Source: Diphasiastrum complanatum (lineage: Eukaryota > Streptophyta > Lycopodiopsida > Lycopodiales > Lycopodiaceae). From it: a stretch of 64,000 nucleotides of DNA. The notes below the pieces were generated by a model. The model was not told the DNA's origin and searched no databases. It worked only from the letters and a program-made list of their open reading frames with translations. This document shows, in pieces, positions 58,390 to 64,000 of the stretch (positions are counted from its first letter, which is position 1; every line of letters begins with the position of its first letter). Location: assembly GCA_029204225.1 (NCBI GenBank), contig CM055106.1:7753760-7817759 (forward strand). Reading direction: 5' to 3'. The translations under genes and the position numbers were made by a program.

Positions 58390-58959
58390 GAAATGGGTCT
58401 GGTAGAAAGCTGGCTTAACCCCTAACTGGTGGTACCAAGTCCGCTCTAGATATGCGCGATAGAGGAATCGTCTGATATACTGATGGGTGCCTAAGGGAAG
58501 CTCTATGATGGAGATACCAAATGAGTCAAGTAGGAGGTGAGATGCCTGAGAGAACCATGATAATCTTTAGCCTTGATCATGAAGGCGCTGTGAGGAGGAT
58601 AGTGCAATCTGTATGTGTCGTCTGTCTATCTCTGGTAACGCCTGTATCCTCTGTATATAGGTAATGAGTTGGAAAGCTGCCTCGATCTGTATAGGTGGAA
58701 CTGCAAACTCGGCCAGGAGAATCTCATGTGGAACAAAAGGCTTCGCTCAAATCAACCGGGCTAGCATGGTGGTCTGTAGTTGTGAAAGACTGGCCCAGTG
58801 TGAAGAGGGGAGACCTGTACACCATGCCTCTGCCGCATATAGAGCCGTGGGGGTGACAATGGTTTAAAAAAGGTGACACTTACTACGAGCATCCTGGATG
58901 GACTTCCGGAAACAGAATCGCTCTAGCTGAACAAGGGAGGCATGTCCCTTCCCCAGTCA

Positions 58960-59883
58960 AGTGGCAGTAGCCTGTCTCATGCTAAAAGTAGGACCTGAGA
59001 AAAGGATCCCCAGGCATGTGTAGGAAGGGACCACCTCTAGGACTTGTCCTTCCAAAGTAAGCTCCTGTCGCAGCATGAATGCTCGAGAAGTGTTGAAGAC
59101 CATAACCTTGGTCTTCCCAATGTTCTCCCCTAGGCATCGAGAATTTCGAGTCTTGAGAAAAATTGAGTCTTGGGGAAAATTCGAGTCTTGGAATAAAATC
59201 AAGTCTTTCGAAAAATTTCGAGTCTTGAAAAAAATTTGAGTCATCAAATAATTCGTGTCCTTACAAAAATTCGAGTCATTCTAGAAATTTTAGTTGTTCT
59301 AAAAATTTGAGTCTTCTTAAAAATTCGAGTTTTCGAAATAATTCGAGTCATTGAAAAATTCGAGCTTTCCAAAAAATCGAGTCGTTCAAAGAATTCGAGT
59401 CATTGGAAAAATTCGAGTCTTTGGAAAATTTCGAGTCTTCCATCTGGTCCAAAACTCATGTAAGCAATCCAACTGTCGCTGTAGACCCTCTCTAGTCGGT
59501 GAGACCAATACCACATCATCGGCATAAAGGAGGATAGCAATCAAGATGTCCTTAAGCCTGCAACCAGCACCACCACACTGTGTAATGACTCTCTCCAACT
59601 CATCAATATATAAGCCAAAGTCGGATATGCCATTGCTATGCCGGAAACATCCCAGGACATGCTCATAAAGTGCCATCACAGCAAGAACGATGTCAGTGGA
59701 GAAGCCTAGGTCTCGGAGTCTCTGGATGAGCAATGAGCGAGGGACAGAATCAAAGGCTTTCCTAAAGTCCACAAAACAACAGTAAACCCTCTCTCTCCTG
59801 TGCTTAGCCTCCTCAATCATGGCCCGCAATGTGAAGATGTGGTCTGCAGTAGAGTAATGGGCCCGAAAACCTGCCTGACCCAT
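58960..59883 (-). pseudogene. LINE-B reverse transcriptase core, split by a minisatellite
   Basis: On the minus strand 59883-59435 encodes GFRAHYSTADHIFTLRAMIEEAK, FVDFRKAFDSV and LLYADDVVLVSPTREGLQRQLDCLHEFWTRW. The expected continuation IGKTKVMVFNTSRAFMLRQELTLEGQVLEVV appears only at 59120-58960. Between them lie some 290 bp of 18-bp repeats. Confidence 0.85.
59139..59436 (-). repeat. 18-bp minisatellite inside LINE-B RT, about 17 units
   Basis: On + the unit is roughly AATTCGAGTCTTGGAAAA; starts are spaced 17-19 bp. In the minus strand each unit reads a six-residue DSNFPK/TRIFPK-type peptide, so the frame is mostly preserved. It interrupts a conserved RT segment. Confidence 0.88.
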
Positions 59884-59895
59884 TTATGTAGTCTC

Positions 59896-60345
59896 CTAGT
59901 CTCTGCCTCTGAGCTCACAACAGACTGAAGTATAGTACCATAGCTTCGCTAGGACATGCCCAATCATGATGGTGCGGTAGTTACTCGGAATCATGGGGTC
60001 ACCATTCTTATGGATGGGGTGGATGATGTTAGTGCACCAGGATGATGGGAAACCAGAAACAACTGCGGAATTATGAAGAGTGGCTATGGTGGGAGCGAGT
60101 ACGTCAGAGGCATGGGAAAGGAGTTCAGACTCAAGGTCTTCAATATCTCTGGCCTTGTGAGACTTCATCTTCTTAATGTCTACAAGTACCATGTCAGATG
60201 TGAAAAAGGAGAACTCAGATGGTCGTGGAGATATGGAGATAGGTGAGTCGGTAGGGACGGTATACAGGCTAGCAGCATAATTAGTCCAAACGGTTACTGA
60301 TTGATGAAGAGAGCGGCACTCGGTATCGTACCATGGGGGTTGCAA
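59896..60345 (-). pseudogene. LINE-B N-terminal RT segment
   Basis: 149-codon open frame with LLSHASDVLAPTIATLHNSAVVSGFPSSW then IIHPIHKNGDPMIPSNYRTIMI, the region preceding RT motif 1-2 in LINEs (IxPIxKxGD..NYRPI). A frameshift near 59890 separates it from the core. Confidence 0.85.
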
Positions 60346-60396
60346 CGGTCGAGGTGTTCGTCGAGTCTTTTTGGGATGGGGGTTTTGTGGGGAGGG

Positions 60397-61398
60397 TTAG
60401 TGATGCAACTGTGTGGAGAGAGGTAGTGAGAAATGCAGCCTGGGTGTCGACTGGACTGTCACGAGGAAAGGAGTGTAAAAGTGAAGCCAGGGACTGCCGG
60501 TACAATGGCATGTAAATGGATCAAATGTGTACGTGGGTGCTCGAGTAAGCATGGGCAGTGTAGATGAATGAGTGGGTGGAAGGTGGCCAATATCGAAGGA
60601 GAGAAATGAGTGATCAAAAAGGGTGGTAGGGGAAACGTGGAAGTCAGAGACTACGGGTACAAAGGATGGTGACCCCATGAGATAGTCAACGACACTATGT
60701 CCTCCACTGTGACAGTGGCATGTATAACTGTCTGAGTGTGGCCAGCAGGGTAAGCCATTATAAATGGCTAGCTCATGTGCCTCTCCAAACTGCAGTAAGT
60801 GCTTACCATATGAAGTAGTAGGTCCCAAACTGTCCGCGGAGGTCCCAAGCATATCATTGTCAAGGGCACAAACATGTAGCTGATCAGTGGTGTCAAAGAA
60901 CTCTGTCTGCCTCAAGGATGTTTGGGCCTTAAAATCCCCTGTGAGGAGAATATGCCCCCGCTCTGAGAATATGATAATATCTGGGAGAGGTCCTGATATG
61001 GAGATCCAATACCCTCAGCAAAAGACGAGGACTCTGGCGGAAAGTAACATGCTGCAATAAACAGATCTCTATCCAGACCAATATCTTGGCCCACGATGCG
61101 AGTCCATATGTAGCGGGGCCTGTTCATCATGCGGATGAAGTCAATATTGGGATGGAGAGTCTCTCTATACATGCAGGCGGACCTTCACCTGAACCTCGGC
61201 CGCTGGCAGATCTAGTCTCTTGTCGGAAATATTGAGCTGCCATCTATATCCAGGAAATGAAGTCCTTGCTCCGGGCTCTCGTGTGTCTCCATGAAGAATA
61301 ATATATCTCTACCTGTAATGAAATCAACAAGGTCACCTTGCCGTAGAAAAATGAGTGTATACCAGCAAAATTCCACACTCCAATCCGAAGATGGTGTG

Positions 61399-61400
<2 letters not shown>
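60397..61400 (-). pseudogene. LINE-B APE-type endonuclease
   Basis: Three frames in sequence. The first has VEFCWYTLIFLRQGDLVDF..ILFFMETHE. The second (61172-60912) has RPRYIWTRIVGQDIGLDRDLFIAACYFPPESS. The third (60915-60397) has GTSADSLGPTTSYGKHLLQFGEAHELAIYNGL, HSVVDYLMGS and LFDHSFLSFDI. These match the fold of the AP-like endonuclease that nicks target DNA. The order is complete but the frames are broken. Confidence 0.82.
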
Positions 61401-61402
<2 letters not shown>

Positions 61403-61440
<38 letters not shown>

Positions 61441-61505
61441 ACGAGAGAGAGAGGAGAGAGAGAGAGAGAGAGAAGAAGAAGAAGAAGAAGAAGAAGAAGA
61501 AGAAG
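61403..61505. repeat. (GA)n(GAA)n tract: 3' tail of the ORF1-only LINE
   Basis: On the minus strand it follows AATAAAGC as (TTC)n then (TC)n. LINE-B's 5' end abuts its far side. Confidence 0.9.
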
Positions 61506-61775
61506 CTTTATTAACGTCTTTTCCATGCCAAAAGGCATATAAGACGAGCAAGTACATCAGGTAAAGTGGACTCAAGACGGAGCAGTGTCGTCAACCAACA
61601 TAAACTGAAAAACAATCTAAACTAAGAAGAGGATAGTGTCCAGGATTATATGGTAGGAAGACTGGCATCTCTTCAGTGCTGTAAACTCTCACACGAACTC
61701 TGAATAATCTCAGATATCTCATTAGTAGAACTGGTTTAATATCTATAAAGCGAATGATACCATCCTATAGTTCAG

Positions 61776-62582
61776 CGCTTTCCACTCGTTATAGCCTCCT
61801 GTTTTGCCTTTTTCTGTTCTTGAAAATGAATGAAAGTAAGGTCTTCATCCAGGTATATCGTAGTGCCCCGCAGTGTAGATCTCTTCCCAAGCACTTCATG
61901 ACGGCCAGCTGCAGATGCAAACCGTATGACAAAGTGTCTGGGTCTTTCTTAGGTCGCCATGCAGTATCCATATCCTTGTGGTGGTGTTGACGACTCTCTT
62001 CAAGAAACTTTTTAGCTTCACCAACAGCATCATGGGAGTTCGTAATACCTATGACTCGGATATTAAGAGCCTGTTGCTCTCGCAAATGGCTCTCGTGAAC
62101 GTAGCCGAGATAAAAGAAGATGGTGATAGAACAACAATATTAGGACCTTTAAGCACATCTTCCCAGGATCAGACAACAATATGATGCTGTTCCATTTGAC
62201 TTTCAAGCTGTTGGATCTTAGTTGACGTAGTCGAATGAGAGGAAGCTTCTATTTTGATGGCTGTAACTTCTTTCTTGAGATCTGCGATAGACGAATCTAG
62301 TTTCTGAAGGTGAGATTGCACAGCTTGGATCGTAGCTTCAAGAGAAAGAAGTGTTTTTTGATGGTTGTTGAGATATTCATATGATCGTAACTGATCTGCA
62401 CGAATGACGGAGATCATAAAGGCTGGAGACACAGGTGATTCCTCTTCTAGGGTATTCGGGGTCAAAGGGTCGGCTAGAATGGATTCACTATTAGTGAGAA
62501 GAGGATCTGACGGAGGAATAGGGATTGCAACCGGAATAGAAGATGTGATTCCAGATGCAGATGTGATGATTCCACCTGACAA
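61776..62582 (-). pseudogene. LINE ORF1 (coiled coil plus RNA-binding domain), frameshifted
   Basis: The first frame (62582-62169) has a Ser/Pro-rich start and a heptad-like coiled coil (LNNHQKTLLSLEATIQAVQSHLQKLDSSIADLKKEV). After a shift, an RRM-like start EQQALNIRVIGITNSHDAVGEAKKFLEES follows at 62080. After another shift comes LRGTTIYLDEDLTFIHFQEQKK.K and a final GKR. This matches the layout of L1 ORF1p: coiled coil, RRM, and a C-terminal domain with IYLDEDLT. It would form RNA-coating trimers; two frameshifts disable it. Confidence 0.8.
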
Positions 62583-62589
62583 TAGGAGC

Positions 62590-62886
62590 AGTTACAACAT
62601 CGATGGAGATAGATTCCGGGCCAGCAGGTACAGGGGCAGGTACAACAGCAGCGATGGAGATGGATTCCCGGCCACAAGGACGCGTTGCAAGGTGCGGATC
62701 AGATGCAATGGCGGTTTCTAGGCCAGCAGGGCGCGATGGAGCGTGGGGGGAATTACCTCCCCCTCTTGCGTGGAGCCATAAAAACTGGAGCACGCTGGCA
62801 GCAAGCGGCTAGAAGGCAACAGTGATGGAGGAGCAGAGATCAGCAGCCATCGTGCTTAGAAACCATCGTGAGAGAAACCATCGCGA
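62590..62886 (-). other. 5' region of the ORF1-only element
   Basis: GC-rich leader with repeated GGATTCCCGGCC/GATTCCGGGCCAGCAGG and GCGATGGAGATGGATTC phrases (on +, 62600-62730). It may hold an internal promoter. No confident coding start was chosen. Confidence 0.45.
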
Positions 62887-62921
62887 GAGAGAGAGAAAGA
62901 AAGAAAGAAAGAAAGAAAGAT
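62887..62921. repeat. (GA)n(GAAA)n tail of LINE-C
   Basis: On the minus strand CTTT repeats then CT repeats terminate LINE-C; the ORF1-only element starts immediately beyond. Confidence 0.88.
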
Positions 62922-63790
62922 TCTATTTATGTCCTTGAATACCCTAGGGTACAGGACTAAGAAAAGTTACATGTCAAGTGTGCACATAGGAGCTTAAAGC
63001 TCAATCATCTATAAAAACTAAATAACTGCAAATACAATGCATAAAGACAGCTGGCCCAGTCAGGATCCAATAGCCTGGAATCATATATCACGATGCCCAT
63101 CAGCATGAAAGAAATGGTGGATGGTATGCTGTGAAGGTGTGATTAGATGTGCCCTGGACCTCTGTCGCCGGTTGGCCGTCGGTGTCGTCTTTGCTGTCGT
63201 GGCGCTCTGGGCTGTGATCTAATAACTGACTGTCTGCCGTCGACATGGTCTCTGATGCTGGTGTACGAAGGAGTCGGGAATCTCGGCCTCTCCATCTGAG
63301 TCGCTGCCTATGGGTACCTCGGATCTCTGTCTCCGACGGGATATGCACTCATCAATGCTCAGCTGTGTGTCAGGGAATGTGTACCATCTAGTCTCCTCCT
63401 CCTCAGGTCTGACATCTCTCGGATCATCAGTGCGACACATCTAGGGTCCTCATAAGATATCAAGGTAGAAAGTGTAACTGGGTGCTCTCTGAACAAGCAG
63501 TAGTACCGCCCCCGTATCTCATAGTAGGCTGGACATCTGAAGAGGAAATGTGACTCATGCTCAGTCTCATGCATAACACACATGCTACAAAGCCTGTCCT
63601 CTGGTGGGGTGCCACTGTATCTGCCAGTCTCAATAGCCAGCTGATGTGAAGAAACCCGAAACTGACCCATCGCTATCCGCAGACTATGTGATATACTCCT
63701 CAGCAAGTAACCAGATACTATGGGGCAGCCAGCCGGATCAAGAGATAGAAAGTGTGTACGATAAAACTCACTCTTGGTCCCCGATGGACC
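62887..63790 (-). mobile_element. LINE-C: 3' part of another LINE
   Basis: A severely 5'-truncated minus-strand LINE. Its frame at 63706-63359 parallels LINE-B's C-terminus: FRVSSHQLAIETGRYSGTP, CSMCVMHETEHESHFLFRC, YYEIRGRYYCLFRE and DPRCVALMIREM. The 3' end has ACATGTAACTTTTC.. and a (CTTT)n(CT)n tail at 62887-62921. Its 5' end meets a long (GA)n tract at 63792. Confidence 0.82.

Positions 63791-64000
<210 letters not shown>

Larger units (their letters stand above)
57494..61402 (-). mobile_element. LINE-B: 5'-truncated LINE with APE endonuclease, RT and C-terminal zinc finger
   Basis: Antisense to GRV2. The 3' end on the minus strand is CATTAATAAAGC followed by a T/CTTT/CT tail (57494-57530 on +). 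ORF2 begins near 61400 with GDLVDFITGRDILFFMETHES (endonuclease Glu) and continues with YIWTRIV.., DLFIAACYFPP and an end LFDHSFLSFD. RT follows: SWCTNIIHPIHKNGDPMIPSNYR, then FVDFRKAFDSVPRSLLIQRL and ILLYADDVVL (catalytic YADD). The chain is then interrupted by an 18-bp minisatellite. The C-terminus resumes as IGKTKVMVFNTSR and ends with a CCHC-like finger. Frameshifts inactivate it. Confidence 0.9.
61403..62886 (-). mobile_element. ORF1-only (half-LINE, HAL1-like) element
   Basis: About 1.5 kb on the minus strand, with ORF1 but no endonuclease or RT. Its 3' end shares about 40 bp with LINE-B (GTCTTATATGCCTTTTG.CATGGAAAAGACRTTAATAAAGCTT), then a TTC/TC tail. Its 5' end abuts the tail of LINE-C. 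This may be a non-autonomous derivative mobilised by LINE-B-like enzymes, or an internally deleted LINE. Confidence 0.7.

Overview
This is nuclear DNA from a land plant. It has spliceosomal introns with GT..AG (once GC..AG) borders, plant Ty1/copia and Ty3/gypsy retrotransposons, LINEs, and one large conserved plant gene. Long TE-filled introns, very long (CT)n/(GA)n tracts and many broken retroelements suggest a large-genome vascular plant, perhaps a fern or other non-seed plant. That placement is an impression, not a result.

The one clearly functional host gene starts at 38519 on the + strand and runs past the right end. It is GRV2/KAM2 (RME-8, DnaJ homolog subfamily C member 13), a giant endosomal J-domain protein. 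Twelve exons could be joined by hand with every phase matching: 38519-38913, 40222-40357, 41640-41873, 42984-43071, 43193-43401, 49234-49335, 49646-49708, 49847-52129, 54625-54987, 55099-55239, 55394-56290 and 56530-56753. They give 1711 codons plus two bases: the PH-like N-terminus, an IWN repeat, the GYF-like segment and the J domain with HPD. The C-terminal part is outside the window. Intron 11 has a GC donor; introns 5 and 12 are enlarged by transposons.

Layout. 1-7.9 kb: no gene recognised; AT-rich, with short tandem repeats, a 213-bp foldback and small hairpins. 7.9-20.9 kb: a pile of degenerate copia elements: a pol tail with LTR, a diverged solo LTR, a copia with (CT)n-bearing LTRs, and a second copia fused to it that is split by a non-autonomous LTR element whose LTRs carry (GT)n(GA)n. 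21.4-22.9 kb: a broken gene ending in a SET-like domain. 23.8-28.7 kb: copia and gypsy debris and a cluster of GCCACGCGTGGC-like palindromes. 29025-35144: a complete copia with TTCCC target duplication, intact coding frame and one TAG between gag and the zinc knuckle. 35.1-38.1 kb: repeats and the presumed GRV2 promoter. 38.5-56.8 kb: GRV2. Its intron 5 holds a gypsy fragment, a 619-bp hAT-like element with a perfect 8-bp duplication, and satellite-like repeats. 57.5-64 kb (intron 12): a head-to-tail series of antisense LINE-type insertions, each ending in a CT/CTTT/TTC tract.

The elements do not form a pathway with GRV2; the window shows one housekeeping trafficking gene embedded in layered retrotransposition. 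The most unusual items are the LINE train joined at pyrimidine microsatellites, the ORF1-only LINE, an 18-bp minisatellite inside a LINE reverse transcriptase, LTRs that carry microsatellites, and the SET-like gene remnant. Coordinates and translations were worked out by eye; no database search was possible.
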